Positions 1-7,535 are shown, counted from the first letter of the stretch. The stretch is 17,134 nt of DNA from an uncultured bacterium (GCA_938014945.1 CALLQH010000121.1:1-17134), one strand, 5' to 3'. Program-made: numbers and translations. The notes: generated by a model not told the origin, from the letters alone.

Positions 1-1
1 G

Positions 2-79
2 CTTGCAGGCACGGAAGTGCACGATGAGGACGGCGCCTATCCCCCGACCGGGCCGGTGCCGCCCGGTCCCCGGTCCTGA
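2..79 (+). CDS. C-terminal end of an ectoine-synthase-like cupin protein (partial, 5' end outside window)
   Basis: The frame is open from the window edge to a TGA at 77-79. It reads ...GTEVHDEDGAYPPTGPVPPGPRS. This is the characteristic tail of ectoine synthase (EctC) proteins, which end with a conserved 'G-N-E-V-H-D-E-D-G-x-Y-P' motif, followed by a Pro/Gly-rich extension. The same tail, almost residue for residue, closes the complete gene that follows (LHDADGSYPPTGPVPPGPQG). The two are therefore tandem paralogues, only 16 bp apart and probably co-transcribed. Only 25 residues are visible, so neither the size nor the number of cupin repeats in this protein can be judged. Confidence 0.75.
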   Translation, partial: LAGTEVHDEDGAYPPTGPVPPGPRS

Positions 80-80
80 A

Positions 81-88
81 AGGCAGGA
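81..88 (+). promoter_or_regulatory. Ribosome binding site deciding the start of the double-cupin gene
   Basis: AGGCAGGA lies directly after the stop of the preceding gene, with its AGGA core 7 nt before the ATG at 96. The open frame extends further upstream, but the residues there overlap the upstream paralogue's coding end and do not resemble EctC. The first EctC-like residues (MLVRTLEE) begin exactly at 96, matching the family N-terminus (M-I/L-V-R-x-L-E-E). Confidence 0.7.
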
Positions 89-95
89 AAACACC

Positions 96-926
96 ATGCT
101 GGTCCGCACGCTTGAGGAAATGGAAGGCGGCAACCGCCTGATCTCCATCAACCAGGGCAGGTCGAGCGCCCTGCGCATGATCAACCGCTCCGACGGCATC
201 GGCCTGTCGCTCTCGGAAGCGCGCGGCGCGCCGGGCGGCAACGCAACGCTCTGGTACAAGAACCATTGGGAAGCCAACTATGTGCGCCAGGGCACGGGCA
301 CGCTGGAGAACCTGACCACCGGCCAGGTCTGGCAGCTGCAGCCCGGCATGCTCTACTGCGTCGGCCCCACGGACCGCCACCGCCTGGAGAACACCGGCGG
401 CGAGGGCTTCCGCATCATCAGCGTCTTCAATCCGCCGCTGGAGGGCGGCGAGAGCCACGATGCCGACGGCAGCTATCCCCCCGGCGGCGAGATCCCCCCG
501 GGCCAGCCCTCGATGTTCGTGCGCACCTGGGCCGATGCCGAGGCGGCCGGCCATGTCGTCATCAAGGACGGCGGCTCACCGCGCTGGGCGCGCCTGCTGA
601 CCGCGCCGGACGGGCTGGGCTTCACGCTCTCGGATGTGCGCTTCCAGAAGGGCCAGGAGATGGCGCTCTGGTACAAGAACCACTGGGAAGCCAACATCGT
701 GCTGAAGGGTCTGTTGGTGGTCACCGACCACGCGACCGGCAAGACCCATGATATCGGTACGGGCAGCATCTTCGCTGTCGGTCCGAAGGACCGCCACCAT
801 GTGCGCATCGCCGAGGACTCCCACGTTCTCAGCATCTTCAACCCGCCGCTTCATGGCAATGAACTGCACGACGCCGACGGCAGCTATCCGCCGACCGGAC
901 CGGTGCCGCCGGGGCCGCAGGGTTAG
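96..926 (+). CDS. Fused double ectoine-synthase-like cupin protein, 276 aa
   Basis: The protein consists of two successive EctC-like cupin repeats, about residues 1-130 and 139-276. Ordinary ectoine synthase is a single-repeat protein of about 130 residues that uses one iron per cupin barrel to cyclise N-gamma-acetyl-diaminobutyrate to ectoine. Each repeat has the core motif LWYKNHWEAN (52-61 and 191-200), a 'GP-x-DRH' histidine segment and the tail 'HDADGSYPP'. By alignment from memory to characterised EctC, the iron ligands Glu/Tyr/His correspond to E59, Y87 and H95 in repeat 1. In repeat 2 they are E198, F226 and H234, so the Tyr is replaced by Phe. The usual 'HYK-H' of EctC is 'WYKNH' in both repeats, so the substrate pocket probably differs. 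No ectA or ectB is visible. True ectoine synthesis is therefore not supported; a cyclisation, hydrolysis or binding role on a related solute is inference. Confidence 0.8.
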   Translation: MLVRTLEEMEGGNRLISINQGRSSALRMINRSDGIGLSLSEARGAPGGNATLWYKNHWEANYVRQGTGTLENLTTGQVWQLQPGMLYCVGPTDRHRLENTGGEGFRIISVFNPPLEGGESHDADGSYPPGGEIPPGQPSMFVRTWADAEAAGHVVIKDGGSPRWARLLTAPDGLGFTLSDVRFQKGQEMALWYKNHWEANIVLKGLLVVTDHATGKTHDIGTGSIFAVGPKDRHHVRIAEDSHVLSIFNPPLHGNELHDADGSYPPTGPVPPGPQG

Positions 927-927
927 C

Positions 928-1012
928 AGATAGCGATTAGGAAATAGAGCATAGGTTTGACGGTCGAAGTGGCGCGCTCCGGCCCGTTCCTATTTGCTAT
1001 CTCCTATCTCCT
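928..1012. repeat. Imperfect inverted repeat of AGATAG/AAATAG words at a convergent gene junction
   Basis: The left arm at 928-947 is AGATAGCGATTAGGAAATAG. The reverse complement of the right arm (989-1009) reads AGATAGGAGATAGCAAATAG, matching at 15 of 20 positions with both ends conserved. The spacer is about 40 bp. The junction separates the plus-strand cupin gene from the minus-strand dppF. The right arm also encodes the last residues of DppF (GDSK-stop). This AT-richer, word-repeating sequence stands out from the GC-rich surroundings. It could be a bidirectional terminator or a dispersed intergenic repeat; no T-tract is present, so a classical intrinsic terminator is not shown. Confidence 0.45.
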
Positions 1013-1973
1013 CGGCGTGGTGGCAGGCGACCAAACGGCCGGCGACGGGGCGCAGCTCCGGCCGTTCGGCGCTGCACAGCGAGGTCGCGAAGGGGCAGCG
1101 GGTGTGGAAGGCGCAGCCGGTGGGCGGATTGAGCGGGCTGGGCAGTTCGCCCTTCAGCATGACGCGTTCGGCGCGCTGGCGGGGATCGACGCGCGGCGTC
1201 GCGGCCATCAGGGCGCGGGTATAGGGATGGCGCGGCTCGGCGAAGACGACCGTCCCCTCCCCCTGCTCCACCGGACGGCCCAGATACATCACCATGATGT
1301 CGTCGGCGATGTGGCGCACCACCGAAAGATCGTGGCTGATGAAGAGATAGGCGAGGCGGAATTCCTCCTGCAGGTCGGCGAGCAGGTTGAGCACCTGGGC
1401 CTGGATCGAGATGTCGAGGGCGGAGACCGGCTCGTCGGCGACGACGATCTTCGGGTTCAGCATCAGCGCGCGTCCGACGGCGATCCGCTGGCGCTGGCCG
1501 CCCGAGAACATGTGAGGGTAACGGTCGATGTGTTCGGGCCGCAGGCCGACCTTCTCGATCATGGCGCGCGCAGCCTCGCGCCGTTCGGTGCGGCTCATGG
1601 AACGGTTGATGGCGAGTGGTTCGCCCAGGATGTCGCCCACCTTGCGGCGCGGGTTGAGCGAGCCATAGGGATCCTGGAAGACGATCTGGACCTCCTCGCG
1701 CAGGTCGCCGACATCGCGGCGCCCGGCAGTGGCGATGTCGTGGCCTTCGATCTCCAGACTGCCCGAGGTGGGCTTCTCGATCATGGTGACGAGGCGGGCG
1801 AGCGTCGACTTGCCGCAGCCTGATTCCCCGACCACCGCCAGGGTACGGCCACGGTAGAGTTCGAAGGAGACGCCGTTCAGCGCCTTGACGGTCGCCGGCT
1901 TGCGGAAGGCGCCGCGCCGCACGGTGTAGAAGCGGGCGAGATCGCGGGCGACGAGGATGGGTGCCTCGCTCAT
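990..1973 (-). CDS. dppF: Dipeptide ABC transporter ATP-binding protein DppF
   Basis: This 327-residue protein is one of the two cytoplasmic ATPases that power dipeptide uptake. Visible motifs are Walker A GESGCGKST (49-57), Q-loop Gln100, signature FSGGQ (156-160), Walker B IVVADEP (176-182, catalytic Glu181) and H-loop His214. The C-terminal oligopeptide-transporter extension (HPYTRAL at 249 onwards) holds four cysteines (287, 293, 300, 317). They match the set that binds an iron-sulfur cluster in some Opp/Dpp ATPases. The ATG overlaps the dppD stop (ATGA, 1970-1973), indicating translational coupling. This is the last gene of the operon, and its stop lies inside an inverted repeat shared with the convergent cupin gene. 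Confidence 0.93.
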   Translation of the reverse strand: MSEAPILVARDLARFYTVRRGAFRKPATVKALNGVSFELYRGRTLAVVGESGCGKSTLARLVTMIEKPTSGSLEIEGHDIATAGRRDVGDLREEVQIVFQDPYGSLNPRRKVGDILGEPLAINRSMSRTERREAARAMIEKVGLRPEHIDRYPHMFSGGQRQRIAVGRALMLNPKIVVADEPVSALDISIQAQVLNLLADLQEEFRLAYLFISHDLSVVRHIADDIMVMYLGRPVEQGEGTVVFAEPRHPYTRALMAATPRVDPRQRAERVMLKGELPSPLNPPTGCAFHTRCPFATSLCSAERPELRPVAGRLVACHHAEEIGDSK

Positions 1974-2944
1974 GACACGCCCTCCACCGGCATCGCCGCA
2001 TCGAGCGGGCGGATGCAGCGTACGCGGCCGTCGGCGACATCAAGCAGCGGCGGCACGGCCGCGCGACAGGACTCATCGGCGAAACGGCAGCGCGGCGCGA
2101 AGAGGCAGCCCGGCGGGCGGTCGTAGACACCGGGCACGGTGCCGGGAATGGCGGGCAGGCGCTTCTTGCCGAGCGCCCGTTCGGGCAGCGCCTCCAGCAG
2201 GGCAGCGGTATAGGGGTGACGCGGGCGGGTGAAGAGGTCGATGGCAGCGCGTTCCTCCATCACCTGACCGGCATACATCACGGCGACCCGACGGGCGGTC
2301 TCGGCGACCACGCCCATGTCGTGGGTGATGAGGATAAGGGTCATGCCCCGCTCGCGCTGGAGGCGCAGCAGCAGGTCGAGGATCTGCGCCTGGATGGTGA
2401 CATCCAGCGCCGTCGTCGGCTCGTCGGCGATCAGCAGGCGCGGATTGCAGGAGATCGCCATGGCGATCATCACGCGCTGGTTCATGCCACCCGAGAGCTG
2501 ATGCGGGAAGGCCGAAAGGCGCGAGGCGGCATCGGGGATGCCGACCAGATCGAGCAGCTCGATCGCCCGCGTCCGGCGCGCCCGCCGGTCGAGCCCCTCG
2601 TGGACGCGCAGCTGTTCCATGATCTGGAAGCCGACCGTGAAACACGGGTTGAGGCTGGTCATGGGCTCCTGGAAGATCATCGCCATGTCCTTGCCGACGA
2701 TCCTGCGGCGCTCGCGCGGCGAGACGTCCAGCAGATCGCGCCCGGCGAAGGTCATGCGGTCGGCGGTGACGACGCCCGGAAAGCCGATCAGCCCCAGCAG
2801 GGCGAGCGAGGTGACGGACTTGCCCGAACCGGACTCTCCGACGATGCCGAGAACGTCGCCCTCCTCCAGCACGAGGTCGATGCCGTCCACTGCCGTGAGG
2901 CTGCCGAAACGGACGGAGAGATTGCGGATTTCGACCAGAGGCAT
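1970..2944 (-). CDS. dppD: Dipeptide ABC transporter ATP-binding protein DppD
   Basis: This is the second ATPase of the importer, 324 residues long. Walker A is GESGSGKS (36-43), Q-loop Gln92, signature LSGGM (150-154), Walker B LLIADEP (170-176, Glu175) and H-loop His208. The C-terminal oligopeptide domain starts near HPYTAAL (243) and contains Cys280, 286, 293 and 310 in the four-cysteine arrangement known in DppD/OppD relatives. I chose the ATG at 2944 because MPLVEIRNLSVRFG is the normal family start. A GTG at 2953 overlaps the dppC stop (GTGA) and would add three residues; it cannot be excluded. The same frame stays open far upstream of 2944, but only as an antisense-free shadow of dppC. 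Confidence 0.93.
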   Translation of the reverse strand: MPLVEIRNLSVRFGSLTAVDGIDLVLEEGDVLGIVGESGSGKSVTSLALLGLIGFPGVVTADRMTFAGRDLLDVSPRERRRIVGKDMAMIFQEPMTSLNPCFTVGFQIMEQLRVHEGLDRRARRTRAIELLDLVGIPDAASRLSAFPHQLSGGMNQRVMIAMAISCNPRLLIADEPTTALDVTIQAQILDLLLRLQRERGMTLILITHDMGVVAETARRVAVMYAGQVMEERAAIDLFTRPRHPYTAALLEALPERALGKKRLPAIPGTVPGVYDRPPGCLFAPRCRFADESCRAAVPPLLDVADGRVRCIRPLDAAMPVEGVS

Positions 2945-2949
2945 CGCGC

Positions 2950-3846
2950 TCACCGCTTCAGCTTCGGATCGAGGGCATCGCGCAGGCCGTCGCCCATCAG
3001 GTTGAAGGCGAGCACGGTGACGAGGATCGCCAGGCCCGGGAAGGTGACGACCCACCAGGCGCGCTGGATGAACTGCAGGGCGTTGGCCAGCATCGAACCC
3101 CATTCCGGTGTCGGCGGCTGGGCGCCCAGGCCCAGGAAGCCGAGCGCGGCAGCATCCAGGATGGCGCCAGAGAAACCGAGTGTCGCCTGCACGATCAGCG
3201 GGGCGAGGCAGTTGGGCAGCACCGTGGCGAACATCAGGCGCAGCGGCCCGGCACCCGCGACACGCGAGGCGGTGACGTAGTCGCGCCCGAGCTCGGAAAG
3301 CACGGCGCCGCGGGTCAGGCGGGCGTAGTGGGGCACGACGACGACCGTGACCGCGACCATGGCGTTCATCAGGCCCGGCCCCAGGATGGCGACGATGACG
3401 ATGGCAAGCAGCAGCGCGGGCAGCGCCAGCATGATGTCCATCAGACGCATGACGACGATGTCGACGAGGCCGCCGAAGAAACCGGCGCACAGGCCCAGGG
3501 TGACGCCGGCGGCGAGCGCCAGGGTGACGACGACGACGCCGATCAGCAGGGAAAGGCGGGCGCCGTAGATGAGGCGCGAGAGGATGTCGCGGCCGACATC
3601 GTCGGTGCCGAGCAGGAAACGGGGATCGCCGCCCGCCAGCCAGGACGGCGGACTGAGGAAGGCGTCGCGGAATTGCTCGGCCGGCCCGTAGGGCGCCACG
3701 ACATCGGCAAAGACCGCAAGGAAGGTGACGATGAGGATCAGCGCCAGACCGACCATGGCGCCGCGGTTGCGCCGGAAGTCCCGCCAGATGTCCTGCAGGG
3801 GATGGGGCGGCTTGGTTGGCGCCGTATCGAGCGTACGGTCGGTCAT
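2950..3846 (-). CDS. dppC: Dipeptide ABC transporter permease DppC
   Basis: This 298-residue inner-membrane permease pairs with DppB to form the translocation pore. The N-terminus is cytoplasmic and hydrophilic (1-30), followed by a first membrane span at about 31-53 (MVGLALILIVTFLAVFADVV). The OppC-type periplasmic stretch reads 'FLLGTDDVGRDILSRLIYGARLSL', typical of the family. A cluster of hydrophobic spans follows, then the EAA-type loop that docks the ATPases (VTASRVAGAGPLRLMFATVL). The C-terminus ends 'FNLMGDGLRDALDPKLKR', the standard DppC/OppC ending. The ATG overlaps the dppB stop by four bases (3843-3846), and its own stop sits 5 bp before the dppD ATG. Confidence 0.93.
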   Translation of the reverse strand: MTDRTLDTAPTKPPHPLQDIWRDFRRNRGAMVGLALILIVTFLAVFADVVAPYGPAEQFRDAFLSPPSWLAGGDPRFLLGTDDVGRDILSRLIYGARLSLLIGVVVVTLALAAGVTLGLCAGFFGGLVDIVVMRLMDIMLALPALLLAIVIVAILGPGLMNAMVAVTVVVVPHYARLTRGAVLSELGRDYVTASRVAGAGPLRLMFATVLPNCLAPLIVQATLGFSGAILDAAALGFLGLGAQPPTPEWGSMLANALQFIQRAWWVVTFPGLAILVTVLAFNLMGDGLRDALDPKLKR

Positions 3847-4862
3847 GTCCGCTCCGAGGCGTGGCGGATGCGCGGGTTGATGACGCCGTAAAGCAGGTCG
3901 ACCAGAAGGTTGACCAGCATGATGATCGTGGCGACCAGCAGCACGCCGCCCTGCACGGTGGGGTAATCACGCCGCCGCACGGCCTCGATCAGCCACTTGC
4001 CGATGCCAGGCCAGGAAAAGATCGTTTCGGTGAGGATGGCGCCTGCCAGCAGGATGCCGGTCGCCAGGCCGACCACGGTGACGACCGGGATCAGCGCGTT
4101 GCGCAGGGCATGCACCGTGACGACACGGAAGGGCGAAAGGCCCTTGGCGCGGGCGGTACGCACGTAGTCCTCGTTCAGCACCTCCAGCATGGAGGAGCGC
4201 GTCATGCGCGCGATGATGGCAAGGGGAATGGTGCCCAATGCCACCGACGGCAGGATGAGATGGCTGACCGCCGAGCCGAAGGCGCCCTTCTCATTGGAGA
4301 GCAGGCTGTCGATCAGCATGAATCCGGTGCGCGCCTCCACCCAGTAGACCGCCGAGAGACGGCCCGAGACCGGCGTCCAGCCGAGGTTGACCGAAAAGAA
4401 GAGCACCAGCAGCAGGGCCCACCAGAAGATGGGCATGGAAAAGCCGGTGACCGCCGTGCCCATGACCGCGTAGTCGAGCACGGTGCCGCGCCGCACCGCC
4501 GCCAGGATGCCCATGGGCAGGCCGATGACGACGGCAAAGATCATGGCGCAGAGCGCCAGTTCGACGGTCGCCGGGAAGCGCTCGAAGAATTCCTGCAGGA
4601 CCGGTTTCTTGGTCACCACGGAGCGGCCGAAATCGCCGCCCGCCAGTTCGTAGAGATAGAGACCGTACTGTTCCAGCAGCGGCCGGTCGTAACCGTACTG
4701 GGCCATCAGTTCGGCATGGCGCTCGGGCGTCAGGCCGCGTTCGCCGGCCATCATCTCCAGCGGGTCGCCCGGCACCAGGCGCACCAGGGCAAAGGTCAGC
4801 AGCGTCACCCCCAGGAAGGTGGGGATGACGAGGCTGGCGCGGCGGAAGATGAACTTCAGCAT
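3843..4862 (-). CDS. dppB: Dipeptide ABC transporter permease DppB
   Basis: This 339-residue permease has the same length as E. coli DppB, and by recollection the two are close throughout. It opens with the first membrane span (LKFIFRRASLVIPTFLGVTL) and the diagnostic 'VPGDPLEMMAGERG' segment. The core is conserved, including MPIFWWALLLVL, the EAA-type docking loop (EDYVRTARAKGLSPFRVVTV) and 'ILTETIFSWPGIGKWLIEA'. The C-terminus is the typical 'LLVDLLYGVINPRIRH'. A weak CAGG-type ribosome site precedes the ATG at 4862. The gene begins 74 bp after dppA, with a strong hairpin in the gap, which would make its expression lower than that of dppA. Confidence 0.95.
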   Translation of the reverse strand: MLKFIFRRASLVIPTFLGVTLLTFALVRLVPGDPLEMMAGERGLTPERHAELMAQYGYDRPLLEQYGLYLYELAGGDFGRSVVTKKPVLQEFFERFPATVELALCAMIFAVVIGLPMGILAAVRRGTVLDYAVMGTAVTGFSMPIFWWALLLVLFFSVNLGWTPVSGRLSAVYWVEARTGFMLIDSLLSNEKGAFGSAVSHLILPSVALGTIPLAIIARMTRSSMLEVLNEDYVRTARAKGLSPFRVVTVHALRNALIPVVTVVGLATGILLAGAILTETIFSWPGIGKWLIEAVRRRDYPTVQGGVLLVATIIMLVNLLVDLLYGVINPRIRHASERT

Positions 4863-4880
4863 GTCATGCCTGAATCAACA

Positions 4881-4912
4881 CGGGCGGCAGGCCAGTCACC
4901 GCCTGCCGCCCG
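4881..4912 (-). terminator. Perfect 12-bp GC hairpin between dppA and dppB
   Basis: CGGGCGGCAGGC at 4881-4892 pairs perfectly with GCCTGCCGCCCG at 4901-4912 around an 8-nt loop. No T-run follows on the minus strand. The position, just after the binding-protein gene and before the first permease gene, matches the stem-loops known in other binding-protein-dependent operons. Those stabilise the upstream mRNA or partly attenuate transcription, so that the binding protein is made in excess over the membrane parts. Role here is inferred from position. Confidence 0.7.
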
Positions 4913-4936
4913 CATCCGGAGCGCCCCCGCGGTCCG

Positions 4937-6538
4937 TTACTCGGCCAGATCGACGCCGTAGAAGACGTGCCCGCCGAACGGATCGATCAGGTAGTTCTGC
5001 ACGTTGTTGGTCATGGGCATGAAGACCACCGAATGGGCAATCGTCACCCAGGGCGCCTGCTCCTTGAAGACCACCTGGGCCTGCTCGTAGAGCGCCGTGC
5101 GCTCGGCGATGTCGCTGACCTGCTTGGCCTGCGTGACCAGATTGTCGAACTCCTCGTTGCACCAGCGGGCGCGGTTGGGGCCGTCGTTGGCCGCCGCGCA
5201 GCTGAGCAGGACGTAGAGGAAGTTGTCGGGATCGCCGTTGTCGCCGGTCCAGCCCAGCAGCACCATGTCGTGCTCGCCCTTGGACGAACGCTCCAGGTAC
5301 TCACCCCACTCGTAGGTCACGATCTCGGCCGTGATGCCTACTTCCGCGAGGTCGGCCTGCATCAGCTCGGCCATGCGCGCGGCATTGGGGTTGTAGGGGC
5401 GCTGCACGGGCATCGCCCACAGCGTGACCTTGAGGTCGCTGACGCCGGCCTCGTCGAGCAGGGCCTTGGCCCCTTCGGGATCGTACTCGTAGTCGACCAC
5501 GGCGTCGTTGTAGGACCACATCGTGGGCGGGATCGGGTTCTTGGCCTTGACGCCGGCACCCTGATAGACGGCCTCGATGATGGCGTCGCGGTCGATCGCC
5601 ATGCTGACCGCCTGACGCACCCGCACGTCGTCGAACGGGGCGTGCTCGGTGTTCATGGCCAGATAGCCGATGTTGAGACCGGCCTGCTCCATGACCGTGA
5701 TGTCGGGATTGGCCATCATGGCCTCGACATCGGCAGGGTTCGGATAGGGCATGATGTGGCATTCACCGGCCAGCAGCTTGTTGTAGCGCTGGGTGGCGTC
5801 GATCGTGATCAGGAAGACCAGGCGATCGATCGCGGCGCGGCCGGCCCAGTAGTCGTCGAAGGCGACATAGTCGATGCGCTCGTCGGGAACGTAGCGGACC
5901 ATCTGGAAGGGCCCGGTGCCGATCGGGTTCTGGTCGAACGCGTCGGGCGTGCCGGCTTCGAGCATGGCATCGGCGTATTCGGCCGAGGCGATGGAAGCGA
6001 AATCCATCGCCAGATCGGCGATCATCGGCGCCTCGGGCTGGTTCAGCGTGAACTTCACCGTCATGTCGTCGACCTTCTCGATCGACTTGATGATGTTCGG
6101 CATGTCCATGCCGTTGAAGTACTCGTAGGAGCCGCCGGAAACGCCGTGATAGGGATTCTCCGGGTCAAGCTGACGCATGAAGGTGAAGACCACGTCGTCG
6201 GCATTGAAATCGCGCGTCGGCGTGAAGGCGTCGTTGCTCTGGAACTTGACGCCGCTCCTCAGGTGGAAGGTGTATTCCAGTCCGTCGTCGGAGATGTCCC
6301 AGCTTTCGGCCAGCGCCGGCACCACCTGGGTCGTGCCGCGGTCGAACTCGACCAGCTTGTTGTAGATCGCGCGCGATGTGGCATCGAAGGTCGTGCCGGA
6401 GGTGTAGAGCGCGGGATAGAAGCCCTCGGGGCTTCCCTCCGAGCAATAGACCAGGGTCTTGTCGGCCTGTGCCTGTGCCGTCGCGAGCACCAGCGTGAGC
6501 GCTGCGCCGGCGGCCAGCGTGAAAAGACGAGAATGCAT
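4937..6538 (-). CDS. dppA: Periplasmic dipeptide-binding protein DppA
   Basis: This 533-residue solute-binding protein of the SBP_bac_5 family delivers peptides to the DppBCDF membrane complex. Residues 1-25 form a Sec signal peptide (MHSRLFTLAAGAALTLVLAT, cleavage expected after AQAQA). The mature protein matches E. coli DppA strongly along its length: KTLVYCSEGSPEGF at the N-terminus, NPIGTGPFQ, MPYPNPAD, YQGAGV-AKN-IPPTMW and MPVQRPYNPN. The arginine and aspartate that bind the peptide termini in E. coli DppA (from memory R355 and D408) correspond to R380 and D433, with identical 53-residue spacing. Start: an in-frame TTG at 6550 is possible, but the ATG at 6538 follows GGGAGG directly and begins the signal peptide. 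Dipeptides are the likely ligand; delta-aminolevulinate or haem are alternatives known for DppA. Confidence 0.95.
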   Translation of the reverse strand: MHSRLFTLAAGAALTLVLATAQAQADKTLVYCSEGSPEGFYPALYTSGTTFDATSRAIYNKLVEFDRGTTQVVPALAESWDISDDGLEYTFHLRSGVKFQSNDAFTPTRDFNADDVVFTFMRQLDPENPYHGVSGGSYEYFNGMDMPNIIKSIEKVDDMTVKFTLNQPEAPMIADLAMDFASIASAEYADAMLEAGTPDAFDQNPIGTGPFQMVRYVPDERIDYVAFDDYWAGRAAIDRLVFLITIDATQRYNKLLAGECHIMPYPNPADVEAMMANPDITVMEQAGLNIGYLAMNTEHAPFDDVRVRQAVSMAIDRDAIIEAVYQGAGVKAKNPIPPTMWSYNDAVVDYEYDPEGAKALLDEAGVSDLKVTLWAMPVQRPYNPNAARMAELMQADLAEVGITAEIVTYEWGEYLERSSKGEHDMVLLGWTGDNGDPDNFLYVLLSCAAANDGPNRARWCNEEFDNLVTQAKQVSDIAERTALYEQAQVVFKEQAPWVTIAHSVVFMPMTNNVQNYLIDPFGGHVFYGVDLAE

Positions 6539-6541
6539 GGT

Positions 6542-6548
6542 TCCTCCC
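6542..6548 (-). promoter_or_regulatory. Ribosome binding site of dppA
   Basis: On the minus strand the sequence GGGAGGA precedes the ATG at 6538 by 3-4 nt. This selects the ATG over the in-frame TTG at 6550, whose own codon would overlap this site. Confidence 0.7.
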
Positions 6549-6608
6549 AATCGAGACCGATCCGACGCCGCGTGCTGCGTGTCCGCGGGCCGGTCGCCCC
6601 AGAGCGGG

Positions 6609-6636
6609 ATTATGGCCTCACTGTGGCGCGGGTCAA
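6609..6636 (-). promoter_or_regulatory. Sigma70-like promoter for dppA
   Basis: On the minus strand TTGACC (6636-6631) and CATAAT (6614-6609) are separated by 16 bp. Each box matches the sigma70 consensus at five of six positions, unusually good for this GC-rich genome. The start of transcription would lie near 6602, giving a leader of about 65 nt before the ATG at 6538. It lies in the 118-bp gap between the upstream lactonase gene and dppA, so the importer can be transcribed apart from the lactonases. Confidence 0.65.
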
Positions 6637-6656
6637 TCGGCCTTTGTAAATGGATC

Positions 6657-7535
6657 TCAACCGGCGAAGCGATGTTCGGGCAGACCGCGGAAGCCGCTGC
6701 CTTCGATCACGAATACCGCCCCAGCGTCAGGCTCCGTGGGCTCCACGCCCCAGAACGGGCGGCCCATGGTGGTGACGAACATGAGGTCAAGATCGGGCCC
6801 GCCGAACATGACGCTGGCGGTCAACTGGCCCGGCAAGAGGATGCGATCGACGATTTCCCCCTCCGGCGTCAGGCGCAGGACCTCGCCGGCGCCGAACTGT
6901 GTCGACCACAGGTAACCCTCCGCATCGACCGTCGCGCCGTCGGGAGCAATGCCCTCGATGATGACGCGGCCGTTGGAGAGGTTGCCGGTGGCCGGATCGT
7001 AATCGAAGGCCTCGATGGTGGTGAGATCGCCGCGCCCGGCCAGGAAGAGGGTGCGTCCGTCGGCGCTGAAGCAGGGCCCGTTGAGGCAGCCGACGCCATC
7101 GAGCAGCGTGGTCACCGAGAAGTCGGCCCCGACGCTGACCATGTGGCTGATCGGCTCGGAATCCGCACCATGATCGACGCCGCCGTCCATGCCGCCGACG
7201 ATGAAGCGGCCCGCGGGATCGACCTTGCCGTCGTTGAAACGCACACGCTCGCGCCCGGCAAAGGGCTCGCTGACGGGACTCGTCTGCCCGCTCTCCATGT
7301 CGAAGGTGTAAAGCCCCTGATCCATGGCAAGGAGCAGGCCGCCGCCCCGCCGCAGAGCAAGGCTGCCCACACCCTTGGCCGGAAGGCGCCACTGGCGCGT
7401 CTTGTGGCTCTTCCAGTCGTGGCGGTAGAGCATGGGATCGAGGCCATCGATCCAGTAGAGCGCCTGTTCCTCCACGTCCCAGACGGGGCTTTCGGCAAGG
7501 AAGCAGCGGTTGTCGTCAAGCGGGCGGATATCCAT
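6657..7535 (-). CDS. SMP-30/gluconolactonase/LRE family protein, copy 1 (292 aa)
   Basis: This is a six-bladed beta-propeller hydrolase of the SMP-30/gluconolactonase family, which opens sugar or other lactones using a bound divalent metal. The family's metal ligands are visible as Glu15 (CFLAESPVWD), Asn152 (LNGPCFSADGRT) and Asp199 (APDGATVDAEGYLW). The substrate-side Arg-Phe-Asn-Asp-Gly motif is at 99-103. There is no signal peptide, so it is probably cytoplasmic. It is paralogous to the gene immediately upstream, with the same length, no visible gaps and roughly two-thirds identity in the first 100 residues. GGGAGG at 7551-7546 precedes the ATG by 10 nt. The natural lactone is unknown; the sequence does not tell gluconolactonase from other family activities. 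Confidence 0.88.
   Translation of the reverse strand: MDIRPLDDNRCFLAESPVWDVEEQALYWIDGLDPMLYRHDWKSHKTRQWRLPAKGVGSLALRRGGGLLLAMDQGLYTFDMESGQTSPVSEPFAGRERVRFNDGKVDPAGRFIVGGMDGGVDHGADSEPISHMVSVGADFSVTTLLDGVGCLNGPCFSADGRTLFLAGRGDLTTIEAFDYDPATGNLSNGRVIIEGIAPDGATVDAEGYLWSTQFGAGEVLRLTPEGEIVDRILLPGQLTASVMFGGPDLDLMFVTTMGRPFWGVEPTEPDAGAVFVIEGSGFRGLPEHRFAG

Noticed and set aside
96..926. Assignment of the double cupin as a genuine ectoine biosynthesis enzyme (ectC)
   Set aside because: There is no ectA or ectB nearby, the pocket motif has WY instead of HY, and the second repeat lacks the ligand Tyr, so the gene symbol is withheld.
2945..3970. Upstream extension of the dppD frame through dppC, which would give a 666-residue protein
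   Set aside because: The extra residues are an out-of-frame reading of dppC (Arg/Pro/His-rich), and the normal DppD N-terminus starts at 2944.
4967..6649. A 560-codon plus-strand open frame opposite dppA
   Set aside because: It is the antisense shadow of dppA. The product is a low-complexity His/Val/Gly/Asp mixture with no ribosome site.
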